Assembly: GCA_943735955.1 (NCBI GenBank)
Contig: OX030955.1
Location: 9,995,647 to 10,059,646, forward strand
Direction of reading: 5' to 3'
Source of the DNA: Piscicola geometra
Lineage: Eukaryota; Annelida; Clitellata; Hirudinida; Piscicolidae
DNA length: 64,000 bases
Within the stretch, counting starts at the first letter, position 1, and each line of letters starts with the position of its first letter. The translations under genes were made by a program, and so were the position numbers. The notes beneath the pieces are model-generated. The model worked only from the letters and a program-made list of their open reading frames with translations. It did not search any database and was not told the origin of the DNA. Below, one piece after another: positions 8,905 to 22,400 of the stretch.

Positions 8905-10067
8905 GAAGGAAAGTAACTGTTTAGTGTGGATGGAGGATGGTTTTGGCTGTGACAGAATACGTCTAAATGAAGTGGAATTAAAAAAAAAATGTTTTTACGT
9001 TTTTATAAAAATCGTTTAAATTATAATTTAAAAAGTTTAATAAAGGGGTCGCACCTTTTTGAATTTGAGGTGTTTGAGAAGTTGAAAAGTTTTATATAGA
9101 AAATGTTATTTTTAAGTTATGGCTTCTAAATTATTCGAACTAAAGTCTCTTGAATCATATTTTTCTTTTTATGTTTTTCAATTAAATTATTTTTTAAAGT
9201 TTAAAAATTAGAACGAGGTTGACTGCTTCTAATGGTCAAGGAAATCACATACGGATAAGGCCGCTTTGAACACCTAAAAAAGCAATCTTCACTCATTTAA
9301 TGAGGGCATTGTAACAAAAACGAAGTTATTGTGACAATAACTATTCGCTGATAATGCTAGTGAAATTGGCCGTGTTATAAGGTTCGTTTATACAAGCGTG
9401 GAGATAGCGATCAACCGTTAGAGCAAGCCTAATGTCGGATCCCTGCGCTAAAGCTCACAACTTAACGTCAATTTGAATACGTTTTTTTATGTTTCAAATG
9501 AAATCAAAACTTTAAATGAAGTTATAAAAGTTTAAAAAATTAAAATTAGTTTTAGAGTGATTATAGGCTTGATGTGAATTCGTCAGGGAAAAGTGAATAA
9601 AGACCTGCTACTAATATCACGTAAAAGGGTCTTGATAGTATTATACATTATTCGCAGATAGTAGAATACTCACGGCAGCATTGTTAAAGAAGCATGACCT
9701 ATTTGCACGGACTTGATATCGGATGATGCTTGGAGTCTTAATATCCAGCAACCACAATTCCATCGAGGATCTCTACACAGAAGCTGGGCAAGAGCGCCTC
9801 ACCAACTCACTTTTACTGGTCATTGTCTTCACATACCCGCTGATGAACCTGTCTTCCTTTACTGATTCTACGAATCTGAAATGAAAGCTGAAAAAAATTT
9901 CGCCAAAACAAGGATATCATATCGACAACCAATCTCATCGTATGTAGTTCTAGAACAGCCAACGCATGAAGTCGACCAGTTATGGGCAGTGAACAGAAAG
10001 TTGTGGATATGTTATTTCGTCGTGCTATTAAAAAAGAAGCCTGCTTACCTAAACCAACTCCATAATA

Positions 10068-10296
<229 letters not shown>

Positions 10297-11345
10297 TTAT
10301 GTGAACTAAAGTTTTAAAAGCTTTTTTTAACTTAAAACTTAAAAATATAAATTCTAAGTTTTAGCATTTAACTTGAGAATTTCAGTTTTCTTTTTTAAAG
10401 AATGTCCCAACATGCTAATCGCCAAATGGAAATGTTACATTCTAGCATTTAAACTTTACGTATATGTTGAATACATAAGTAAGAAAACTACTTCACTTCG
10501 TGAAAAAATTCACATGTTAAACATAACTCCGTTTAGATGTTGTCAAATATTCAAAGTAAATACAAGAAAATTAAACTGTATGCATCAAATCTTAAATAAA
10601 GTTCCATTGTGAAAAAAAGTGACAAAATTTTACAAGACAATTTTATTATTGAAGATCATGGAACAATGCCCTGTTACATTCATGCGATCTTGATATGCAA
10701 TTAAATGTCCGGACATTCCAGATATGCTTGGATTTCTATTTGTACATCCTTTCCAGTCTAAATGAGTCAATTTAAATCGATTTATGTATAGCTGGGAGTT
10801 ATAAAAGCATTTCGATCAATATTGCATCGAAATCAATTGTAAGATATTTAGATTTGAATTTTATCTTTTAATCTGGTTTAAAAACTTGATACTTGTTTTT
10901 AAAACATTTTCAGTACAATTTAAAACATTTCATGACTTGAAGATCAAATGTTTGTGAATAGCAGTCATTATTATTTTCAAGTCGTTCGACAAAATTTGTA
11001 ACCCGATGTATAAAGAAGTTTTCTAAGCACTTCATTGAAGACAAATTTATGTAATACTTACAGTACATTTGGAAGTATTTTATGACTTGAAATTTAAATT
11101 TTGCAAAATAGGACATTTTTATTATTATTTTCAAGTTTTTTCTGAAACCTGTAACCAGGGCATTAATCATAGTCGTTTGACAAAATTAGTAACCCGACGC
11201 ATAAAGAAGTTTTCTAAACACTTCTTTAAACACAAATTTATGTAACACTTAAATAAATAAAATACTATTCATTTTTCCAAAAGTAATCTTAACTTCAAAA
11301 CACCAACATTTTGTCTAGAAACGCTATGAAACTATCAAAAACTGG

Positions 11346-11411
11346 TGAAGGGTCGAACTACATTAAATTTACGATCTCGGAGACCAAGGCATGTGTTCGT
11401 TACGCGAGCTG
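11346..11411 (-). repeat. tRNA-derived SINE-like fragment
   Basis: On the minus strand it reads AGCTCGCGTAACGAACACAT ... GTAGTTCGACCCTTC. The GTTCGACCC box B core and an upstream GCGTAACG box A-like segment sit about 45 bases apart. It is degenerate and intronic. Confidence 0.4.
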
Positions 11412-11556
11412 ATTTTTTAACACGATACACTTTTCAAAAAAACTGTTTTTCTCAAAATTTTACGTAATAGAAATTCAGTTTTTCTAACTGAAGGACGAAC
11501 TTTTTAAAGGTGGAATGGCGGGAATCAATAAATAACATCCAACTAGATTTGCAAAC

Positions 11557-11677
11557 CTGGAAAATACACTCTTGTCTGCCAGAACACTTGGCGTCCAAGA
11601 AAGGAAAAGAGTTAATGTAGCACCTGTCTTTGCCGTAGTCCTGCCGCATGCATCTGCCTATGTTCATCCTGCCGTAC
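11557..11677 (-). CDS. SUEL-CUB gene, central SUEL exon
   Basis: A 121-base exon (CATACACATACAG acceptor, TTCCAG|GTTTGC donor). After completing a Met codon it encodes YGRMNIGRCMRQDYGKDRCY, then INSFPFLDAKCSGRQECIFQ. YGR is the conserved SUEL sugar-site motif that follows the second strand, and KCSGRQEC matches the CxGRxxC core. It is phase 2 in and phase 0 out. The ORF continuing to 11452 is read-through into the intron. Confidence 0.93.
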
Positions 11678-11988
11678 CTGTATGTGTATGTGCTTTGTGG
11701 GCTCTATAATATACAATATAATATATTATATTAAAAGTTAAACTCAAATTATTTTACGTTAAAACATTGTTTCTATAAGAACTCTACACCAAAATCTACC
11801 AAATGCACAAATACACGCTTAAAATATACAAGCAAACATTTACAAACTACCCGTTTAACATCGCTTCTCAAACAAACATACGCAAAAACTTCCACCTGCG
11901 CCCCAAAAACAAACACAAACAACACAAACATACAAAAACCTCTACCCAAGTACAATACACACCTACACACCTGCACTCACATACTTAC

Positions 11989-12067
11989 ATGGATGAAACG
12001 ATCATGATGACGTGTTGAGACGGACACGTGATGTTGAAGAGCTCCATGTTGCAGTAGTCTGCAGAGT
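11989..12067 (-). CDS. SUEL-CUB gene, N-terminal SUEL exon
   Basis: A 79-base exon with a textbook acceptor (CTTCTCTCCCCTCAG) and donor (CCAT|GTAAGT), encoding (x)SADYCNMELFNITCPSQHV then IMIVSS(M). The C-x8-C spacing and CPxxxVIMI strand match latrophilin SUEL (CEGYSIDLRCPGSDVIMI). It is phase 1 in, so an upstream exon must supply one base; the preceding residues (signal peptide) are not in this exon. The intron 3' of it is strikingly G/T-rich. Confidence 0.93.
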
Positions 12068-15000
12068 CTGAGGGGAGAGAAGTAAGCAAAAGTAAGGTGA
12101 AGGTAGTGAGAAAAAGATTGATCGAAAATGTTTAAATCATCTTGTTAAAAATGGTTAGTGAGAGTTTGATTTGATGTAAAAAGGGCTAAAATGTTGTCAA
12201 AAAGCAGGTTAAAAGAAAAATTCATTTAAATAAAATGTTAAAATATTTTTAATAAATGGGCTAAATAATTTCATTTGAGAAAATTGTTTTTAATATTTAT
12301 AGTATAGAAAAATAGCTAAGTAAATTTAGTTAATTTTTATTTTCAGCGAAAATATTTTAAGTTTTAGAATCAACATAAGAAAGAAAAAACGACTCTTGAG
12401 GTGAGAATTGAGTTTTTAATGAAGCCACACAAAAAAGGTTCTTCCCCTAGAAGGTGGTTATTGTAAGCAGAAACTGTTTTTTTCTAATTAAATTTGCCGA
12501 GTTCAACATTTTCACAAATACTGAATACTTTTTTGCTACTATTTATTATTCATATATACAATGTTTGCATCCAGATTTCAAATCGACAAAATTGTGTTTC
12601 AAAAATATATACCTAATTTATAGAATAACGTGTCGCACTCAACCGTAAGCGTTACACAAATCTTTTTATTTTTCGTTTTTACACCCGTTGAACCAATAAA
12701 AAAGTGTACAGTCTGCAGGTTTGTTGCAGATAGACACTTTTTTAACCAGATATTATAACCTCAGTCTTTGTCAATAATGGTTAAGAAGTGGTGGTTGCGC
12801 TGAGTATCATCGCTGGCAGATATTTTTTACAGACTGCTTAAAATGTGTCTGAATAGTTCTTGAAGCTCTAAATATTGACTCACTACAAACTTAATTTGAA
12901 CTATACTATTTCAAAATCTAATTAATTTTTTTTAATTATTTTGAACATTTTATAGTTTTAATTAATACGTATGGATAAGGTTATCGGCATTTAATCAAAA
13001 TTTGATATAGAAACTTTTAATATATCTTTAATAGTTACTTTTCACATCCCAGGCGCTTAAACCGAGTAATCTTGATTTTCGAGACAAAAACACCCAGACT
13101 TCTAATTATTTTTTATAAGGCGTGGTGATTTATATCTTCATTAATTGGTAATGCTTGTTGATCGTGTTTAATTGTTTTGTGACTGTCTACATAGTCAATC
13201 TAATTGATTTTTTATTGATTAATGAGTCTGTGGTTTTAATATATAATATAGAAAATTAAAAATAGTTTTTTTTTTACAATTCATTTTAATTATTATTTAC
13301 TATTTTTCAGCCTAAAAAGTTAATCATTGAAAAATCTTTTACAAAAAAAAAGTTGATTTTGGGAACATGTCCGCAAGATTGTTGTTCCATTATTCAGATT
13401 AAATTTTGAACGCGATAATCAGATTGATATATACACTCGAGGCACTGGCCGAATTGTGAGAACAAGTTCATCGGAGCGTGATGCTTTGTAAAAGCATTGG
13501 TGTAGTGTTGTTGCAGCCACTGAGGCGTCTCACAGGGCCGTAAAAAACCTACTCTATATACGCAGTCTCAAAATTACTCCCCGTGTATTAATTTATTTTT
13601 TATATACGAAAGTACGCAAACAGAAGGTGTTGTCTCGCCTGGTGGAGGCGTGGAAAGTGGTTGATTAACTCCTGATTCGCGTTTATTTCTTTATATTGCC
13701 AAACTGTCATTTTAACGAATTTATGTGCGATTGAGTGCCCGCCGAATTGGTATGTCTGAGGAATGCCGTTAATATTTTATGAAAGCGAGAAGCTGGAGAA
13801 AAGCGTAATTCGAATAAATATCTCTCCAAAGATGCCTTCCCAGCCGGGTACTGAATGAATATTTATAGGGTCTGAATAGAATGCAAACTCGAACACGGAT
13901 AATTCAGCAAGTATTTATATTGATGTTCAACACCTAATTTATTTTGATGTCTCAAAATATTTTTTCCTTTTTCAAAAAAAGGGGTGGATGAAATATTCCC
14001 AGACATCGTTTCAATGTTGAAAGAAAAAGCTTGATGAATAAGAAAGTTTGAACGCTTTAAAACTCACAGTTGAAATATAATGCGTTATTTAACTCTTAAT
14101 TTAAATCTTTTTCTTTGAAAAAATATATAAATTTACTTCTTCAGTGACATTTGGCGTTTTTATGAGTCTAATAAAAAAACAGCGTTCAAAGTTCACTTTT
14201 TTAATTATAGAGGGGACAATTACAAGGCAGATTAAGAGGGAGACAGTTTATGGACGGCAAATAGACATAATCAACGTACGGTTGCTCTGAATTAGAAAAT
14301 TAATTAAGAGGCAAGTCTTTGAAGCAAGAAATGCTTAAAGACTATTTTATAAACTAAGAAAATACCAAGAAATGCGGAGAAAATCTTTAAGAAAAGAAGA
14401 ACGAATAAACTAAGAAACGCATTAAAGATCTTAACCGAGATGAAATTTCCATCCTTCTAACCGCTATTCACTCTTTCAGCTTCAATTTATTCGACTACAA
14501 AATCCTATATTTATCACTCGCCGTTCATCATCACAATTGAGCGTATTTTGAATCTTTACCCAATTCATTCTCATATAAACTTATTATTCAAAATAGCATT
14601 TCTAACTTTCCCAATCAATTTTATATATAAATTTTATACAAATAAATTCTCAAATACATATCCAATTAATGTACTAATAAGTTTATATTTTTAATTCCCT
14701 ATTATTAGTAGTGAATTAAAATTTTTACATACATCTTTTCTCATTTTTAACGTTCATGCTGCTTTTAATTTTCATCATTAGTTACAAATTATTTTCTAAT
14801 TTAAATAGTGTGCTTTAGTTTTAAAAATTAATTAAAAATTATTTTCTTATTTGAATTGTGTGCTTTAGTTTAAAAAAATTGCATTTTACAATTATTAAAG
14901 AACTTATTATTAATGAAGTATTTGAAGAATTTACATAAAACACTGTACTATTAAATTTCAAACTGAATATTTTTGAATCCAATGTTTTTTTATTATCTGA

Positions 15001-16372
15001 TTATTTTCTTGTTTATTAAAGACAGCGAAGTTATTTTGTGAACTCATAAAACTTAATAGTTTCAGTATACTAGTCGCTTTTGAGAAGCGTAACTTGACAA
15101 TAGCCTTTTTATTGTTTCAATAAAAGAGATTAATTCCGTTGCGTTTTCTTGAACTTGGGTACATAAATAGACAATTTAAATCAAATAATTATAAATTTGA
15201 AATATGTATTTGAGTTTTCACTTTTTCCGACTTCAAATTTCCGTTCTAGTCGCCAAATATACGCAGGATACTTTTTCAGCAAAGGCAACATACACAACGC
15301 TTTCATTACATTTAAAAAAAAGTCTAAGTGAGCTTGATCGGGGTCGAGAGCTTGGCTCGAGCCTTCAATTAGGCTGCATCACCAGCGAGACTCTAGATCC
15401 AATTCGTCCGTTTGGATCTCATCTTAGTCTGTCTTTCATCCATTAAAGTTTTTTTTAAATAATATACAATATATAAAAACTATGAAATTCTCTCTTTAAC
15501 TATATCGTTATACCTCCATTGTGATTGATATCATCTTAAGGCTGTGCGATAGTGCTTTTAAAATAAATCCCATCGAGCTTCGATCGAAATGGCACAAGAC
15601 CAGCATTACGTTTATCGCACCCCTAAACGCATGCAGTGATCCTCTCGTAGCCTTAAAACCTCCTTAATTCTTTCCTCTCTAACTCACCATGCGATGCATT
15701 TTAAATCCACTTTTAATTGAACTTCCTTTATACAGAACAGCATCACGCCTAAAATCCTTTTACATTAAGATTTATTTTGATTATAAATAATGGTAGCAGG
15801 TATTTTTTATTTATTTTCCAGTAAAAAAAGAATTAAAGTTTTGTATTTTGTTTCGTTTTATTTAATCAAATTTTAATTTGTTTTTTTATATGTTTCTTTC
15901 TTATTTTTTCATTTTCCTTTATTCGATTTTTGCATATTTCATTTTATTTTAGAATACATTTTTTAATTGAAAATTATATTGAATATTTTTTAATTCAATA
16001 TTATTTCTCAATTTTTCAATGATTAAAATTTTATAATTAAACTTTGAAACGAATACAAAGTTATTTATACTTTTCCATTTTTTAATAGCTTCTTTTAAAG
16101 TTTTATTTCTTCCCAGGATTACTGATTGGTTTAGTAAGAAACGTGACCAGGTGAAACATTGATTAGAAAGTTTGAGATGAATGATTTTTAGATGAATAAA
16201 AAAATGTCTATACTTTCAAACATTCAACTGAAACATGATCGTAAGTGTAAATAAAATTGTTTTTATTTTCCATGTAAACTTTTAACATTGTTTTTTTCTT
16301 TCGATTAACCTATATTTTGGTGATGTCACATAAAAATTTTACATGCGAAAATGGCGAGTTAAGAATAAAGTG

Positions 16373-16435
16373 GACGACGGAATAGCATAACTGTAAAACG
16401 CTTGGCTCACTTGCGTGGGTTCGATTCATATCGTC
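16373..16435 (+). repeat. tRNA-like (SINE head) sequence
   Basis: GACGACGGAATAGCATAACT, then TTGGCTCACTTGCGTGGG, then TTCGATTCATATCGTC. A GGGTTCGATTC box B, a TAGCATAACTG box A-like element, and a partly pairing acceptor stem (GACGA with TCGTC). The anticodon arm is poor, so a SINE or tRNA pseudogene is more likely than a tRNA gene. Confidence 0.5.
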
Positions 16436-19400
16436 TCCTAAGTACTTTAATACTCCAGAGAAGCTATGCAATTAATGAGAAAAGAAAAAATTGAGATGAA
16501 TAACTGTGATAATTTTTGATTTAAGTCGTTATTAGAATGAATGGTAAAAATAAGAAGTTAGATTGGAAAGGGATTGACGAGAAAGGCAGAATGAGACGGC
16601 ATGATTTGATTCGGAAATGCAAATTTCTGTTGATTTTTTGAAATGCTATTTTCGCCTCAATAATATGATCTTCAAAACGTGTGTGTGCTTCATTTACTCT
16701 TTTGCATTTTGTTATTTGCTGCGAATGCATTATTGATCCATCGCACTTTTAAATATTAAAAATTTTCATATTCAATATATTTAGTTTTAATAGCAAATTT
16801 AATAGGCACTCTTTAATAATTTATTTTTTTTACATATTTTAAAATTAATTTATTGATTTTTTTTTTGAATATTCATTCCAAGTGTATTTTTATTTTGCAA
16901 CTAGATATGTATACAGTTTCTTTTCTACTCAGTAAAAAAGTATCCATAAAACTCTTAGTCTTCGAAAATGTTTGAAAATGGTTTCAAGTAAGAGAAACTT
17001 TTTGAAGATATACATTTCAAAAATTTTTTTTATATAAAATGTTAAAATGTGACATATTTTTCAAAAACTGAAATAAGTGTAAATTATATTAACTAACACG
17101 TTTTTTAAATGATTTTCTGAATCATTCAAATGAGGTTTTTTATCGATATTCTATTAGCTCAATCTTCATCAATAACATTCACAATTATGACAACCTTCAT
17201 TATTATCATCACAATCAAACTACCAATCACAATTATAGAATCATCATCAAGGTTTTACCGATTATATAAGAGTCATCAAAAATACTTCAAGTAAAAAAAT
17301 AAAAATTAGTTTTTGGCTTTTCTAAAGCTCCAAAAGGCAGTTTTTGAGATTAAAGTTTTTAAAACCATTTCAGAAGGAATATGAATTACTCATTCTGAGC
17401 TAACTATCCTTCTTTCAGAATTGGTGTGGCATCAATAATTCAAAGCCTCGTTAAATGCGCGGAGAAAGTCTTTAAAAGTATATTCAAAACACTCTAGAAA
17501 AAAAAATTATTTTAATTTAAATTATTTATTCCGAGTTCTGAAATTTTTTGTTGTAACAAAACAGTAAAAACAGTTTTCACTAGAAAACAATTCTTTATTC
17601 CTTTCCCATCAGACTAAGACATCACCAGAGCATGCTTGACGGATTGATGATGAGGGAATCATCACTGAGAAAACGTCACAAGAAATCAACGGTAAATATG
17701 TTTGGACGAAAACTACTCGAACAAATTTTGCCAATCCCGCGACAATTTGAGCACAAAAGGCAACTTCATAGACAACTCTGAAAGTATTGAATAAACGAAG
17801 TAGACTTACACAGAAAAGACAATTATCGCCTTGAAAAGCAACAAAGACATTCGATAAAACTCGCCAGCACAACTGAACAGTCTCCTAAACGCAAAAATTA
17901 TGTGTTGATTTGGCGACAAATTTGTTTATCTGATTCTTTTTTTCTGCTTTGTTCGAAATTATATATTGAATTTTGTCGTAAGTAATGTTTTTTTTACAAA
18001 AAGAAGAAGTCCTACTAAGAAACAACAAAGGGTTTTTGTCTTCGATGCCTATCGAAAAGAATAAATAACAGATTTTTATAATCTTTCAACATTTGAAACG
18101 ATTCGACTATAATATCCTTCAAATAAAAATTAAATTAAAACTCTAAACATGTGAATAGACCGAGAAACGGCGGAAAAAATTGATTTTTTTTAATGTGCTC
18201 TTTCTATTTGAGAAAATCAAAGTTTCAAAAAAAGTGATTAGATAAATAATAAAAAAATAAATAAAATACTACTGAATAAATGTTCAACATAAAGATTTAC
18301 AAAATGAGATATAAAACAAAATAATAAAGCCATGCAAATGCATGTGAGTGATTTTTTATGCACTGAAGGCTTCATACAGCATTCAAGATGAAGCAAGCGC
18401 AGAAAAGTCAGACGTCTGTGAAATCAGACAGTCATATTTCAGAGCTGAGGTACGTACGTGTTAACACTTTTGGTAAATTCATGGAATGGGCTTTGACAAA
18501 TGACGGTTCTTGGATGGACAGTTGAATTGTTAATGCCTAAACGATGTTTTATAGTGTGTGCTCAATTGGGAATACAACTTTTTTGCAAGCTCAAATTGAT
18601 CATAAAACCAATATTTTTCCCAGTTAAGCGAAAAAAATTTTCAGATGTTTGAAGTATGAAAACTAAAGAAAGAATGGCAGAACGGTTTTTGAGTTCCAAT
18701 TTGCAACTTCAAATATTGAAATCTTTTATAAAGTTTAAAAATAGAGAAAAAACTTCTTTAAAGAATTTGAACACAGATGAAGCAAGAATTTTCTTTAATC
18801 TCTACAGCCTGACTCATCGACAATCATATTTAATTCAAAAATTTAGTTCGCAATTTTTTAAAACCTGAGGTACAAAATGATACTCAATGGTAAAATACCT
18901 GGGGCTTTTTCCAATTTGTCGCTTAACTTGTTGCTGTTTGAAGGATATTTTGCATTTTTCTTCGAGTGAAATTTCTAGGCAGAAAAAGCTTCTCTTTTTT
19001 CATGCGACTGCTGAAGCTTCATAGAACTAATAGTCAAAATGTTTTTACTCCAGTGCTGAAAGCTTTTTCGTGTGCCATTTTATAAATAAAAATATAAATT
19101 AGTAAATATACGATTTCTAAAACGCAGCAAATTTGTAACTGTGATATTTTAGATTTGGGTTTGATCTTTTTTCAAAATCTAAGGAACTTGGTGTATTTTA
19201 TTGCTTTTAGGCAAAAGCTCATTGATTTCGGATCCAAAAAATAAAATATTTTCTAAACTTTAAAAGTTATGTCTATAGTGTTTAAAGAAAAGAACGTTAA
19301 TACTTTTTTAGTTTTAATTTAATTAACATGTTTTCAAACTTGTTGTGAACCCCAATCAACCGAAAATTATAAAGTATTTTTGTAACTCAAAACCGAGGTT

Positions 19401-22400
19401 TATTAGCTTTATTGTAAAATATTTGTACAAAATAATTGCATTCTTGTAAAAATTGAAAGTTTTGTTTTTTTTTCTCATTTTTTGTTAATTACTTATTTTA
19501 ATCGCAAGAAATGTAAAAAATATCATAATCCTATCAATCAATTTTGAATCTTTTATACATTCCCGACTTTAAAAAAGATATTTTTCAATATTATAATTTT
19601 TTCTAAATACTACAGCATTATTATCAAAGTAACCGAAAGAAATCTGCTTTTAAATTTTTTTGCCAGAACATTTTCTTTTTCTGGTTCAAAAACTTTTACT
19701 CAGTTTATCTTTGATGAATTTTCCTACAATAAAAACATGTGCACGTTAAGAGCTTCCATATTTTATTGAGCTTTTTACTTTTCTTTAGTGTTTTTTAGGC
19801 GAGAACTTTCGTTAAATATTAATACTTTATATGCCCAGAAAATCATCCGTCATAAATGACGCTGTGTGTTTCTAAAAATATTTATTGCCTTTTCGGTTCC
19901 AAATACTCTTTTTTAAAGTTTGCACAAAAAGTTGTCAAAAGCCAAGAAAGTTTGAAAAAAGAAACATATAAAGACTTATAAGTGAGAAACGTGATAAAAC
20001 ATTACAGCAGTTAGAAGCCAGTTTAGAAGTAGTTTAGTAGGAAGAAAGATTTTGAACATTTAAACCAGATTATCAATCTAACTTATGCCCAAATAACTGT
20101 CTAAACTAATTGATCAGCGCGAACATTTAGCAAAGCTTTAAATAAGATTACATGCAATTAAATAATTACAAAGTTTTCTAGAAAAGAAACTTGCCTCGAA
20201 TAAGCCTGGATTACGTTCTTAATTGGAGAAGGAAAGCTGTATTCTATAGAAAAAGCCTTTAATTAATGTTTCAGTGTTATTAACGGCTGTGGTGGCTCTA
20301 ACCCATAATAAAACCACCACTATAGAACTAATTAATTCGAAAAAGCTCAAATATTTTTCGAAACAATAAATATGTGAAAATATCTGCGAAAATCGATTTC
20401 TAAATAGATATTCGCGAGAATTAATCTCACTACCGAAATTAAAAATTATTCTCAGAAAGTTCTGATTAGAAACAAACAAAAATCGTTGAATAGGAATTTA
20501 TAGGATGAAGAACAAATATTATTTTACACAAATTTCAACTTCAATTTTTTTTCAAATCTATTTGGAATAATAATTCATTTGAATTCTAAAATTTATATTG
20601 TTAAATAACATTCAATTCAAAATAAAATGTATTGCTTTAAAAACGTTAAAAGGCGCTTGGAAAAGCTGCGTCAGAATTCTAGGTAAGGCATCAAAGGAAG
20701 CATTATGCAGTGCAGCGAAGACGTAGGAGCAACCTCATCGCTGCGTATCTCGCGGGATTCTGAGCGGGTGTTTTATTGGCGTGTGAAGTCAGCGTTGAAA
20801 CGCAATAAGGCAATGTTAGCGGAGTTGTTATGACCTCGTAAAGAAGGACTCTTTATTGTATGTTCCTATTAGCTTATATGTCTCCATCTACTATTAGTCT
20901 ACTTGCGTCTATTTATTTATCTACTTGTCTTCATCCATTAGTTCTACTCATGTGAAATTTATTCATCACTCTCAAATGTCCGCTGTAGTGTGCCGTTTGA
21001 ATGTTTGATTGCACCATTGGTATGCATGAACTTGCTCGATTTTGAAAGAATAATTATTGAAACTGTTCAGCTTGTCTTTTAGACCAGCTTCAACGTGCTA
21101 CTCCTTGGCAGCATCTAACCTTCACTACTTCAATGAAGTTATAATCCACCTATCTATATTTGAAAGTTGTATACAGTTTCATAGTTTCATATTTTTGATA
21201 TTGATAGTTCAAGTTTTTGATTAGGCAATAACCATATATTTTAACCTTTTTATATGTTTTCTCACAAAACAATCTGATTTCGTAACTAATCGCAACAAAG
21301 CTATTAATCCATTGTAACAACACCCAATATTGATCAGCGCAATACTTTTCGCAGAAGTCTCTTGTCATACAGACTTCACTAGTTGACTGATTGATTGACA
21401 AAAAGAATTATCACTGAGTGCTATAGAAACGCAGAACACTAAAATAATTATTTTAATTATTCAAGCTCACTTATAAAACCCCGTTTTTATTCATTTCTAT
21501 ATACATTATCATCACTATCAATTTTTTCATCATTGCTATCATCATCATCATCACCCTCGAGGTTTTCTTTCAACGCTAGTTTCCATCGCTATTGGCCATT
21601 CTCGTCATGCACAACACGTGATAATTCTTCTGGGGTTTTAATCATTTCAATCAATCATGCTAAGAACATACTTGCCATGTCAATCATATAACACTCATAT
21701 TATTTCAGTCGTTTCTAATCATTTATTGTCAGACTAAAGCTAAACTTCAGTCAGCCTGTCAAGCGGCCTTAACTCACAAACTCCCGTATGAAGGTTTTAC
21801 GCCCCTATAGATCTTGATGAAATAGTGTCATGTACTCGTGAGATAGGTATTAAAGTAGTTTAGAGAATTTAATGAAAAATTGATAAATTTATTCAAGAAA
21901 AAGATCTGAAACTTATTTTATACTTTATCCAATTTACCATACCGTAAAATATAGAAATCTGAACATTAAAATATATTTAGTTCATGTTCGGAAATTTTCA
22001 GTCTTATTGAACAGTATTTTTATTACTAACAAAATTTATTAATTGAATATATTGAATACAATATATTTTTTCTTATAGTTTTAGATTTTAACACAGCTCC
22101 ATTAAAACACATTTTAAAATTAATAAGATCAATATAATTTTCTAAAAATCTATTAATGTGGATTAAAATAGGAACTAAAAAGCAAAGTTATTCGATAAAC
22201 TAAATTGTTATGAAATTAAGGGTGTCCTACCGGTATTTTACAGTAACTGATTAAACAAATAAATCTATATTTTTTCCAATAATTTAAAAAATGTACACAT
22301 GATAATAATAAAAGACACACCAAAAAACGAAAGCACGCAAAAGGTTGTAAAAGCACATTTACACATAAAATAAATGCTTCGTTCGCATACAGTGTTCGTA

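Noticed and set aside
18656..18868. 70-codon Lys-rich + strand ORF
   Set aside because: AT-rich background composition, with no motif or splice support.
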